From Alphaproteobacteria bacterium (GTDB lineage: Bacteria > Pseudomonadota > Alphaproteobacteria > GCA-2731375): DNA of 64,000 nt. The notes below the pieces were generated by a model. It was not told the DNA's origin, ran no database searches, and saw only the letters and a list, made by a program, of their open reading frames with translations. Shown piece by piece: positions 56,744 through 64,000 of this stretch; positions within the stretch are counted from its first letter, which is position 1, and every line of letters starts with the position of its first letter. The stretch is from positions 434,001 to 498,000 of the forward strand of contig JADHTB010000001.1 in NCBI GenBank assembly GCA_016776605.1, given 5' to 3'. A program made the translations under genes and the position numbers.

Positions 56744-59700
56744 TCAACGTGGCAGTGCCTGGGCAACTGTCCGGATAAGCTTGTTCCTGTTGTATGGCTT
56801 GCGCAGCAGGATTGCGTTGTCTTCCAGGCGCCCCAATTTCGCCACGATATCATCGGCGTAGCCAGTTGTATAAATGACCTTTAGATCGGGTTGGGTGTTG
56901 CGCACCAACCGCGCCAGATCCATGCCGTTCATGCCGCCGGGCATCACCACGTCAGTAAACAAAAGATCTATTTTCTGCCCGCCCTCAACCATGGCAAGCG
57001 CCTCGAGCCCATCCTGCGCTTCGATTACCCGGCACCCCAGGTCCGCCAATTGCTGGGCCAGGGCCTGACGCACATCGGCGTCGTCTTCGACCAGCAGAAT
57101 AATCTGCCCCTTACTTGCCGCCGCAGAGTCCATGGCGTCGGCAGCAGCCGATGGCGCCTCCGCGGCCGCCGCCTCCCAGCGTGGCAGGTACAAACCTATC
57201 GTGGTGCCCTGCCCCAGTTTCGTGTCGATTTCAGCATACCCGCCGGACTGATGGGCAAAGCCATGCACCATGCTAAGGCCAAGCCCGGTTCCCTTGCCAA
57301 TATCCTTGGTGGTGAAAAACGGCTCAAAGGCCCGGCTTAAGGCATCTTCGGTCATGCCATCGCCGGTATCGGCCACGCACAACAGCACATAGTCGCCGGG
57401 CACCACATCCTGACGATCCGCCGCCGCCATATCGATCTGAGTGTTCCTGGCCGTAATCGTGATGGTGCCGCCTCCGGGCATGGCGTCCCGGGCATTCAGC
57501 GCCAGGTTCAATAGCGCGCTTTCCAACTGCCCCGGGTCCACCTTGATCATCCACGTATCGTCCGGAATTTCCATTCTGACGTCGATCATTTCGCCCAGGG
57601 TGCGTTTCCACACGGCGTGGGGCCGCACCAGTGTCGCACCAATTTCAACGGCTTTCGGCGCCAGCGGCGCCTGACGGGAAAAGGAAAGTAACTGGTTGGT
57701 CAGGTCGGCCCCACGCGCCACATTGCGCCGGATCGCACTGGCCCGCTGTTCAGCCACGCTGTCGGCTGGTGCGCCCGCCACAAGCAATTCCAGATTGCCT
57801 ATCACCACCTGCAGCAAATTATTGAATTCGTGCGCGACGCCCCCCGTCAGTTGCCCCATCGCCTCCATCTTCTGCGACTGGCGCAATCTATCTTCCAGCG
57901 CATGGCGTTCCGTCACGTCAACCGCCAGGGAAAAAAATCCCAAGACCTGCCCACACGATCCCATATGGGGCACATAAGTGACCTCCATATCGCGTGTCAC
58001 GCCATCGGGATAGGTAAAGCCGGTATCGTACCTCTGCGGCGTGCCGGACAACGCCGCCGCCATGTAGGCTTGGACTTGCGCATAGCTCTCCCGGCCCAGA
58101 ATTTCTGCCGTCCTTGCGCCAATAATCCGGGACCGGGGATGCGCGAACGCCTCCTCCGCCGCCTTGTTCACGAACCGATAGCGTTCCCCGGCGTCGACAT
58201 AAGTAATCATGACGGGCAGGGAATCGGTGACCAGGCGAAGTTGCTGTTCGCTGTCGCGCAGGGCCTGCTCTATTTCCTTACGCTCGGTAATGTCCTGCAC
58301 CGTGCCGGCCATTACCAGCGGCTGCCCGGCCGCGTCACGGATTACCTCGGCTTCCTCATGCACCACCCGCACCTCGCCATCCGGGCGGACGATGCGGTGA
58401 TCGAGACTATAGGGCGCATCACTTTCCACGGCCGCGGTCAGTGCGGCCGCGACGAACGGGCGGTCGTCTGCATGGACCGCGTCCAGAAAATTCTTACGGG
58501 TGATGCTTTTAGATGGCGCCTTGGATAGACCAAAAATGCGATAGGCCTGGTCAGACCAGCGAAGCTCGCCGGTTTTGAAGTCGCGCTCCCAGTTGCCCAT
58601 ATTGCCAATCCGCTGCGCCGTGGCCAGGCTCTCCCCCTGGCGCTCCAGCGCCAAGGTGGCCCGCCGGAACTCGCTGATATCCTCTACCAGCGAATAAAAG
58701 CCCAGGACTTCGCCGTCTTCCGCCCGATGGGGCAGATAATGCACCCTGCGATAGCGGTGGACCCCGTCCGGCGTCTGACTTTCTCCCTCGTACATCACCA
58801 CCTCGCCGGCTAGAGCCCGTTGAATGGTTTCCTCCAGTTGAGTGTAAGTTTCAGGCAGCATGATCTCGCTCATATGCCGTCCAATAATTTCCGATACCGG
58901 TTTTTGATACCAGGTTTCATACAGCCGGTTAACCGCGCGATAATGCAGATCGCGATCAAAGTAAGCGATCAGAACCGGCAGATTGTCGGTGATATTCTTG
59001 TACCGTTCCTCGCTGTCGCGGATCGCCGCCGCGGCCCGGCGTGTCTCGGTCAGGTCACTAACCCGACTGACCCGCATTTGGCGGTTCCGGTAGACAACCG
59101 GCATCGACTTGATCTCGACGGGAATGCGGCTGCCATTCTTGTGCAGGCCAACGCCTTCGTAGTCATCGCTTGCGTTCCGCGCCAACCGATCCGCCACTTC
59201 GTGGTGTGTTTCCGGCGCGCTGAGTTCCAGAACCTGCTTCCCGACGAGTTCCAACTCAGCATATCCATACATATCCGCGAAAGCCTGATTTGACTCCACG
59301 ATAACGCCGTTCTCATGGATCACGACGCCTTCGCTGGTCAGGCCCGAAAGCGCCCGGTATCGCGCCTCGCTGTCGTGTATGCGCCGGGACACGGCATTGC
59401 CGGCGCCAATAAACAGCACCACGCCGACGGCGAAGATGATACCGCCCAGTCCGGCCACGATCAGCGCCGCCCTGATGAAGGGCGCCCTGATTTCCGCCAG
59501 ATCAATCTTCGCGACAAGACCCAGCTTTAGGATTGCCACCGGTTCATAAGCAGCCAGCACGGTGACGCCCCGGTAGTCGCGCCCGACCATCAAGCCGGAA
59601 AGGCCCGACAGCGCACGGCGCATGGGTTCCGCCAGAGGTGAGTTGAAGGATATTGGCCTGGGCGTCACCAATTTATCCTGGCGTTGACGCAGGATAAAAA

Positions 59701-60013
59701 TCATCTGATCACCCGCGCGCCGCGCCAGGACGAACTCGCCTGTCTCACTCGTAATCTGGGACTTCCGATGCGCCTCGACAATCTGTGAAATGGCCGCCGC
59801 TATCTCGCCATCCGGATAGTTTCCACTGTAGGTCTGATCGAACCGCGCCACCGCTTCCATAAACCGCGCCTGACTATGTGCGGTTTCCAGCAGACGCCGG
59901 CGTTCCACCTCGAACGCCGTGTCATAGAGAACGCCAATTGCGGTCGTCCCCAAAACCATGGTCATGATCGCCATAATCAAAACAGGGATGCCGTATCGCC
60001 TCAGACCAGCCAT
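56744..60013 (-). CDS. Hybrid sensor histidine kinase with four PAS domains and a receiver domain
   Basis: A 1089-residue membrane sensor. Spans at about 9-30 and 183-205 enclose a periplasmic domain of about 150 residues (Cache/CHASE-like in position). Then follow PAS domains at about 215-335, 340-455, 470-585 and 590-710, a HisKA domain with the histidine in [14 protein letters not shown] (about 732), a HATPase domain ([28 protein letters not shown]) and a C-terminal receiver with EDDADV and phospho-acceptor FTDVVMPGG (about 1021). There is no response regulator or output domain nearby, so its signal must pass to a distant partner. Confidence 0.93.
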   Translation of the reverse strand: MAGLRRYGIPVLIMAIMTMVLGTTAIGVLYDTAFEVERRRLLETAHSQARFMEAVARFDQTYSGNYPDGEIAAAISQIVEAHRKSQITSETGEFVLARRAGDQMIFILRQRQDKLVTPRPISFNSPLAEPMRRALSGLSGLMVGRDYRGVTVLAAYEPVAILKLGLVAKIDLAEIRAPFIRAALIVAGLGGIIFAVGVVLFIGAGNAVSRRIHDSEARYRALSGLTSEGVVIHENGVIVESNQAFADMYGYAELELVGKQVLELSAPETHHEVADRLARNASDDYEGVGLHKNGSRIPVEIKSMPVVYRNRQMRVSRVSDLTETRRAAAAIRDSEERYKNITDNLPVLIAYFDRDLHYRAVNRLYETWYQKPVSEIIGRHMSEIMLPETYTQLEETIQRALAGEVVMYEGESQTPDGVHRYRRVHYLPHRAEDGEVLGFYSLVEDISEFRRATLALERQGESLATAQRIGNMGNWERDFKTGELRWSDQAYRIFGLSKAPSKSITRKNFLDAVHADDRPFVAAALTAAVESDAPYSLDHRIVRPDGEVRVVHEEAEVIRDAAGQPLVMAGTVQDITERKEIEQALRDSEQQLRLVTDSLPVMITYVDAGERYRFVNKAAEEAFAHPRSRIIGARTAEILGRESYAQVQAYMAAALSGTPQRYDTGFTYPDGVTRDMEVTYVPHMGSCGQVLGFFSLAVDVTERHALEDRLRQSQKMEAMGQLTGGVAHEFNNLLQVVIGNLELLVAGAPADSVAEQRASAIRRNVARGADLTNQLLSFSRQAPLAPKAVEIGATLVRPHAVWKRTLGEMIDVRMEIPDDTWMIKVDPGQLESALLNLALNARDAMPGGGTITITARNTQIDMAAADRQDVVPGDYVLLCVADTGDGMTEDALSRAFEPFFTTKDIGKGTGLGLSMVHGFAHQSGGYAEIDTKLGQGTTIGLYLPRWEAAAAEAPSAAADAMDSAAASKGQIILLVEDDADVRQALAQQLADLGCRVIEAQDGLEALAMVEGGQKIDLLFTDVVMPGGMNGMDLARLVRNTQPDLKVIYTTGYADDIVAKLGRLEDNAILLRKPYNRNKLIRTVAQALPR

Positions 60014-60265
60014 ATAAATCCACCTCGCCGCGCGACGTCACTTGGGTCCGAAGACCTAAAATAGGTGTTTTCCCCGGAACATAACCGCAGTGAAAACGTC
60101 TAGCGCCAAACCAATAAAAAACAGTTTAATATTACATTTCCGGAATAATATAGCTTGAACGTAGTAATTGACGAGCCATACAGTCTGTCTCGGGCGTCGC
60201 CTGTGCGATGACTGGTTTTGGGATCATTTGCAGTTGCGATTTCCGCAATTAGATCAACATCATAG

Positions 60266-60289
60266 AATGCGGTACTATAGTACCGCATT
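60266..60289. promoter_or_regulatory. 24-bp perfect palindrome, possible operator
   Basis: The half-site AATGCGGTACTA is followed without a gap by its exact complement. Four T residues follow on the plus strand, but no plus-strand gene lies upstream that would need a terminator. It is 252 nt from the kinase start and 122 nt from the rplM start. A dimeric regulator site or the stem of a small RNA are both possible. Confidence 0.5.
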
Positions 60290-60321
60290 TTAATGGATTG
60301 AAATAATTGCCGTATTTCGGC

Positions 60322-60349
60322 TTGACCCCCGGTATTTTTCTGACATACT
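60322..60349 (+). promoter_or_regulatory. Candidate promoter of rplM-rpsI
   Basis: TTGACC (60322-60327) and CATACT (60344-60349) are separated by 16 nt, close to the sigma-70 consensus, about 60 nt upstream of the rplM ATG. Found by eye. Confidence 0.45.
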
Positions 60350-60411
60350 CCGCGCCGCCAAACCGGGGCCAGGTTTTCGCCTGACTGTCCGGAAGAAATT
60401 GAGGAACAATT

Positions 60412-60876
60412 ATGAAAACCTATTCCGCAAAGCCTGAGGAAATCGAACGAAAATGGTTCGTGATCGATGCCGAGGGCGTCGTCCTGGGCCGTCTGGCCGC
60501 CATCATCGCCACCCGGCTACGGGGCAAGCACAAGCCCATGTTTACCCCGCATATGGACTGCGGTGACCATATTGTGGTGATCAACGCCGATAAGGTGCAG
60601 TTGACCGGCAACAAGCTGGCCAACAAGACCTATTATCGCCACACCGGCTATCCGGGCGGCATTAAAAGCGTCACGGCCGGCAAGGTGTTAGGCGGCAAGC
60701 ATCCCGAGCGGGTGATTGAAAAGGCCGTCCAGCGGATGATTGCCAAGGGACCCCTGGGCCGTCAGGTGCTGACCAAGTTGAAGGTTTATGCCGGCGCCGA
60801 GCACCCGCACGAGGCACAACAGCCCGAAGTGCTGGACGTCGCCGCGATGAATGACAAAAACAAAAGGAGCGCCTGA
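60412..60876 (+). CDS. rplM: 50S ribosomal protein L13
   Basis: A 154-residue ribosomal protein that binds early to 23S r[38 protein letters not shown] and [20 protein letters not shown] are diagnostic. A GAGGAACA ribosome site precedes the ATG. It is followed after 2 nt by rpsI, the normal pair. Confidence 0.99.
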   Translation: MKTYSAKPEEIERKWFVIDAEGVVLGRLAAIIATRLRGKHKPMFTPHMDCGDHIVVINADKVQLTGNKLANKTYYRHTGYPGGIKSVTAGKVLGGKHPERVIEKAVQRMIAKGPLGRQVLTKLKVYAGAEHPHEAQQPEVLDVAAMNDKNKRSA

Positions 60877-60878
60877 TC

Positions 60879-61493
60879 ATGGCTGACGAAAACACAGGCG
60901 GCGAAGATGCGGCGGAAACCCCCGCAGTGACGGCAACAGAGGCTCCGGCGGCTCCGGCGGCGGCACCCGCGACAACGGGCACCCTGGCCGATCTGAAACA
61001 ATTGGTTGAAGCTGCCGGCACGGGCGGCGCGGCTGATGCTGGCGCCACCAATGGCGCGGACGCTGCCGAAGGCGAGGCCGCACCGGTTGAGCCCAAGATT
61101 GACGATCTGGGCCGGGCCTACGCCACTGGCAAGCGCAAGAACGCCATCGCCCGGGTCTGGATCAAGCCGGGCGCGGGCCGGATCACCGTCAATGGGCGGG
61201 AATTCGCAACCTATTTCGCCCGCCCGGTGCTGCGGATGATCATCAACCAGCCTTTCGAAACCGCCCAGCGCAAGGACCAGTTCGATGTCAATTGCACGGT
61301 GGTTGGCGGTGGCCTGTCCGGTCAGGCCGGCGCGGTGCGCCACGGCATCAGCCGTGCCCTGCTGAATTACGAGCCAACCCTGCGCCCTGTTCTGAAAGCC
61401 GGCGGCTTCCTGACCCGGGATTCCCGCGTGGTGGAGCGCAAGAAGTACGGCAAGGCGAAAGCCCGACGAAGCTTCCAGTTCTCCAAACGCTAA
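60879..61493 (+). CDS. rpsI: 30S ribosomal protein S9 with long N-terminal extension
   Basis: A 204-residue S9. The core starts at about residue 78 ([17 protein letters not shown]) and runs to the invariant end FQFSKR, about 126 residues as usual. The first 77 residues are an acidic, Ala/Gly/Thr-rich extension without basic RNA-binding character, much longer than in most bacteria, though alphaproteobacterial S9 proteins often carry shorter ones. An AAAGGAGC ribosome site upstream supports the start at 60879; no good start was seen closer to the core. Confidence 0.97.
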   Translation: MADENTGGEDAAETPAVTATEAPAAPAAAPATTGTLADLKQLVEAAGTGGAADAGATNGADAAEGEAAPVEPKIDDLGRAYATGKRKNAIARVWIKPGAGRITVNGREFATYFARPVLRMIINQPFETAQRKDQFDVNCTVVGGGLSGQAGAVRHGISRALLNYEPTLRPVLKAGGFLTRDSRVVERKKYGKAKARRSFQFSKR

Positions 61494-61512
61494 GCGGATA
61501 CGCAACCTCTCG

Positions 61513-61548
61513 AAAATGGCTTGCAGTGTTTCGCTGCAAGCCATTTTT
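61513..61548 (+). terminator. Intrinsic terminator of rplM-rpsI
   Basis: A perfect 14-bp stem (AAAATGGCTTGCAG with CTGCAAGCCATTTT) with a 7-nt loop ends in five T residues, 20 nt after the rpsI stop. It could work on both strands because of the flanking A run. Confidence 0.9.
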
Positions 61549-61606
61549 CGTTGGAGGGCCTCAAAGTTGGGCGCGGCCCGGCGCAATTGCTATATATAAA
61601 CAATAG

Positions 61607-61712
61607 CTAGAGCAATTCCGAATTAATGAGAATCGCGAAGCGATTCTAAGTGATTGGAAAGAATTGCTCTAATTCTAAAGATCTGAGCATTTTCAGGATG
61701 AAAATACTCTAG
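61607..61712 (-). mobile_element. MITE-like element, copy B (inverted)
   Basis: A 106-bp element with ends CTAGAGCAATTCC and GAAAATACTCTAG, whose reverse complement is colinear with copy A along its whole length. The AGAATCGC/GCGATTCT hairpin is fully kept. It lies between the rpsI terminator and argC and ends 15 nt before the argC start, so it forms most of the argC leader. Confidence 0.8.
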
Positions 61713-61727
61713 GAACGGAGACGCACA

Positions 61728-62861
61728 ATGACGGCGGCAATAGGTAAGAAAATCAGAATTGGCATCCTTGGGGCATCGGGCTATACCGGCGCCGAATTGG
61801 TACGTCTGCTGTCCCGCCATCCGCGCGCCGAAATCGTCCTGATGACCGCGGACAGCCACGCCGGCGAGCCCTATGACCAGGTTTTCCCCCATCTGGGCGG
61901 CCTGGACCTGCCCGGTCTGGTCAAGATCGATGAAGTGGAATGGGCCGGGGTTGAGATCGACGCGGTGTTCTGCGGCCTGCCCCACGGCACCACCCAGGAA
62001 ATAATTTCCGGTCTGCTGCACAATACCCATCACAGCCTGATCGACGAGGTGTTGCGCGAGGGACCCGATGATGCGGCCGCCGCGATCCAGGGCACGCCAC
62101 GGGTGATCGACCTGTCCGCTGATTTTCGGCTGGACAGCACCGATACCTATGCCGAATGGTACGGCCATCAACATTACGCCCCGGATTTGCAGCCCGAGGC
62201 GGTCTATGGACTGACCGAAACCGCGCGCGGGCGGCTGCCCGGCGCCCGTCTGGTGGCCTGTCCGGGCTGTTATCCCACCGTGGCGATCCTGCCCCTGGCG
62301 CCGCTGTTGGCGGCGGGCCAGATCGCGCCCGAGGACATTATCATAGACGCGAAATCCGGCATCACCGGGGCCGGCCGGGGGGCCAAACAGGCCAATCTAT
62401 TCTCGGAAGTGTCCGAGGGCATCCACGCCTATGGCATCGACCAGCACCGCCATGGACCGGAGATCGAACAGGAATTATCGAAAGCCCTTGGCGAAGATTT
62501 GACCGTTACCTTCACCCCCCATCTGGTGCCCATGAACCGGGGCATTCTGGCCACCAGCTATGTCCGTTTGGCGGGCGGGGCATCGGTGGAAGACCTGCGC
62601 GAAAGCCTGCGGGAACGCTACGCGGAGGAACCTTTTGTCCGCGTCGTGGCCGAAGGCCTGGCGCCGGCGACGCGCCATGTCCGGGGCTCGAACCATTGCC
62701 TGATCAGCGTCTTTCCGACCCGTGTGCCGGACCGGGCCATCATCGTTTCGGTGATCGACAATCTGGTCAAGGGCGCCTCGGGCCAGGCGGTGCAGAACAT
62801 GAACGTGATGTATGGTCTGGACGAACGCATGGGCCTGGAACAGGAAGCGCTGTTCCCCTAA
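61728..62861 (+). CDS. argC: N-acetyl-gamma-glutamyl-phosphate reductase
   Basis: A 377-residue enzyme of arginine synthesis. IGILGASGYTGAELVRLL (residues 11-28) binds NADPH, the catalytic cysteine lies in ACPGCYPT (about residue 182), and HLVPMNRGIL and VFPTRVPDRA are conserved. It is about 30 residues longer than usual, mainly by an insert after ISGLLHN (about residues 100-123). GGAACGGAG precedes the ATG and adjoins the MITE end. Confidence 0.97.
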   Translation: MTAAIGKKIRIGILGASGYTGAELVRLLSRHPRAEIVLMTADSHAGEPYDQVFPHLGGLDLPGLVKIDEVEWAGVEIDAVFCGLPHGTTQEIISGLLHNTHHSLIDEVLREGPDDAAAAIQGTPRVIDLSADFRLDSTDTYAEWYGHQHYAPDLQPEAVYGLTETARGRLPGARLVACPGCYPTVAILPLAPLLAAGQIAPEDIIIDAKSGITGAGRGAKQANLFSEVSEGIHAYGIDQHRHGPEIEQELSKALGEDLTVTFTPHLVPMNRGILATSYVRLAGGASVEDLRESLRERYAEEPFVRVVAEGLAPATRHVRGSNHCLISVFPTRVPDRAIIVSVIDNLVKGASGQAVQNMNVMYGLDERMGLEQEALFP

Positions 62862-62921
62862 GCCACATCTAAGCCATCTCGCCTCATCCCGGCGACAGAC
62901 AATCAACCTAGGAGTTCGCGC

Positions 62922-63449
62922 ATGAACATGGCCAACATCATGACCTACAAAGGCATTCAGCCGAAGATCGATCCAACCGCCTTTGTCGCGCCCGGCGCCC
63001 ATGTCATCGGCAAGGTGGAGATGGGTCCGCTGGCCTCGGTCTGGTACAATTGCGTGGTGCGCGGCGATCAGGAACCGATCCATATCGGCGCCCGCAGCAA
63101 TATTCAGGACGGTTCCATCATCCACACCTCGCTGGGTATCGTCGACACCTGGATCGGCGAAAATGTGCTGGTGGGTCATATGTGCATCATTCACGGCGCC
63201 CGCCTGGAAGACCGGGCCTTTATCGGCATGGGTTCGGTGGTGCTGGATGGCGCGGTGGTCGAAAGTGACGCCATGCTGGCGGCCGGCGCCCTGTTGACGC
63301 CGGGCAAGCGCATTCCCAGCGGTCAGCTTTGGGGCGGCAACCCGGCCCGATACATGCGCGATCTGCGCCCGGAAGAAGCCGGCATCCATGCCGAGATGGT
63401 GGAAGAATATGCGCAACTGGGCGTCAAGCATGCCGCCGCGCTGAAATAG
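62922..63449 (+). CDS. Gamma-class carbonic anhydrase family protein
   Basis: A 175-residue left-handed beta-helix protein with hexapeptide repeats. The three zinc histidines fit HTSLG (about residue 68), HMCIIHG (about 87 and 92), and VVRGDQEPIHIGARSNIQDGS is typical. Family members include YrdA and Cam-type carbonic anhydrases and complex I-associated proteins of mitochondria. The Trp and Glu residues of the catalytic Cam loop are not evident, so activity is uncertain. It lies 60 nt after argC. Confidence 0.92.
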   Translation: MNMANIMTYKGIQPKIDPTAFVAPGAHVIGKVEMGPLASVWYNCVVRGDQEPIHIGARSNIQDGSIIHTSLGIVDTWIGENVLVGHMCIIHGARLEDRAFIGMGSVVLDGAVVESDAMLAAGALLTPGKRIPSGQLWGGNPARYMRDLRPEEAGIHAEMVEEYAQLGVKHAAALK

Positions 63450-63490
63450 CCGCGCTGAAATAACCGTGCTGAAATAAATTGGATCGCCAC

Positions 63491-64000
63491 ATGCGTATCA
63501 TCGTCACGGGGGCCGGGATTGGCGGCTCCGTTCTCGCCCTGGCCCTGGAAAAGGCAGGCATGGATTACCTGGTGTTGGAGCAGGCCCCGGCCCTGACCGA
63601 GGTTGGCGCCGGCATTCAGTTAAGCCCCAATGGCGTGCGTATCCTGGAATGGCTGGGCCTGGGCGATGACATGGCCGCATTCTGTGTCGAACCCGGATCG
63701 CATCAATTGAAGGATTGGCAAAGCGGCGAGACGGTTTTGCAGACGCCGTTGCGCAGCGTGGCGAAAAGCTGCTTTGGCGCGCCCTATTATCACGCCCACC
63801 GGGCCGATGTGATCGAGGCCCTGGCCTCGCGCCTGAACCCCGACCGCCTGCGCCTGAATGCCAAGGTGGTATCCGTCAGCCAGAGCGCCAACGGGGTCAG
63901 CGTGGCAATGCAAGACGGCAGCCAGGAAAACGGCGATGTGCTGATCGCCGCCGACGGCATCCATTCCGTGGTGCGCAATCAGATATTCAATCCTGAAGCG
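63491..64000 (+). CDS. FAD-dependent monooxygenase (salicylate hydroxylase-like), N-terminal part
   Basis: The first 170 residues of a flavoprotein cut by the window end. IVTGAGIGGSVLALALEKAG (residues 4-23) is the dinucleotide site, EVGAGIQLSPNGVRIL (about 38-53) the class A hydroxylase block, and LIAADGIHSVVR (about 151-162) the DG motif. Such enzymes hydroxylate aromatic or related rings using NAD(P)H. It starts 41 nt after the carbonic anhydrase stop. Substrate is unknown. Confidence 0.9.
   Translation, partial: MRIIVTGAGIGGSVLALALEKAGMDYLVLEQAPALTEVGAGIQLSPNGVRILEWLGLGDDMAAFCVEPGSHQLKDWQSGETVLQTPLRSVAKSCFGAPYYHAHRADVIEALASRLNPDRLRLNAKVVSVSQSANGVSVAMQDGSQENGDVLIAADGIHSVVRNQIFNPEA

Larger units (their letters stand above)
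60014..60411. other. Divergent intergenic region between the hybrid kinase and rplM
   Basis: About 400 nt, AT-rich in the middle. It holds a 24-bp perfect palindrome (60266-60289) and a promoter candidate for rplM. A 62-codon minus-strand frame starts inside the palindrome but has no family character or ribosome site, so I do not call it. Confidence 0.55.

Noticed and set aside
60100..60288. 62-codon minus-strand frame starting inside the palindrome
   Set aside because: No ribosome site, no recognisable domain, unusual composition; its start codon is part of the palindrome by chance.
60266..60291. Palindrome plus TTTT as an intrinsic terminator
   Set aside because: It lies between divergent genes, with no upstream plus-strand transcript known, and the T run is short; kept as an operator or small-RNA candidate instead.

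Overview
The window reads as a chromosome segment of a G+C-rich alphaproteobacterium, probably of the Rhodospirillales type. The evidence is gene content and order: a complete 14-gene respiratory complex I operon (nuoA to nuoN) runs straight into birA, coaX, RNase J, methylmalonyl-CoA epimerase and a DUF1467 membrane protein. It is followed by a short alphaproteobacterial-type proS and lolC/lolD. There are no rRNA genes, no CRISPR array and no intact transposase. The one intact tRNA gene is tRNA-Asp(GUC) on the minus strand at 34375-34451.

Layout. (1) 1-7026, plus strand: a tightly coupled catabolic cluster with an ATP-dependent hydantoinase/oxoprolinase pair (hyuA partial, hyuB), a 65-residue AtzG/GatC-like subunit, its amidase, a PuuE-like deacetylase, a class V aminotransferase and a methyltransferase. 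It looks built to open a cyclic ureide or lactam, hydrolyse the amide and pass the amino group on. (2) 7033-31818, minus strand: an MFS carrier, a MlaC-like protein and the long nuo-to-lolD housekeeping block. (3) 32036-34401: a 2.3-kb island between two identical 32-bp copies of the tRNA-Asp 3' end, holding a CPA2-type antiporter and a wrecked tyrosine integrase. (4) 34541-43000: accessory metabolism (acyl-CoA synthetase, LLM oxidoreductase, hydroxyacid dehydrogenase, VOC protein, MetE-like protein, Tag-like glycosylase, zinc alcohol dehydrogenase). (5) 43345-46302: a RamB/ScfR-like regulator divergent from isocitrate lyase across an AT-rich operator region. (6) 46539-51409: a small lipoprotein, an HSL-type hydrolase and a second hyuA-hyuB pair. 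(7) 52065-56445: an AceE-like homodimeric E1, a PaaI-type thioesterase and a second acyl-CoA synthetase. (8) 56744-60013: a 1089-residue hybrid sensor kinase. (9) 60412-64000: rplM-rpsI, argC, a gamma-carbonic anhydrase and the start of an FAD monooxygenase.

Non-coding structure that gene calling alone misses: a family of about 105-bp MITE-like elements with CTAGAGC/GCTCTAG ends (51848, 56456 and 61607, plus fragments at 12799 and 56699), two of them within 15 nt of a start codon; the tRNA-Asp attachment-site duplication; a 24-bp perfect palindrome between the hybrid kinase and rplM; an inverted repeat plus TTTGCA direct repeats between the RamB-like regulator and aceA; four convincing intrinsic terminators; and promoter candidates for nuoA and rplM.

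All calls come from reading motifs, start sites and gene order by eye. No database search was run, so family names for the accessory genes are weaker than those for nuo, aceA, rplM, rpsI, argC and proS.
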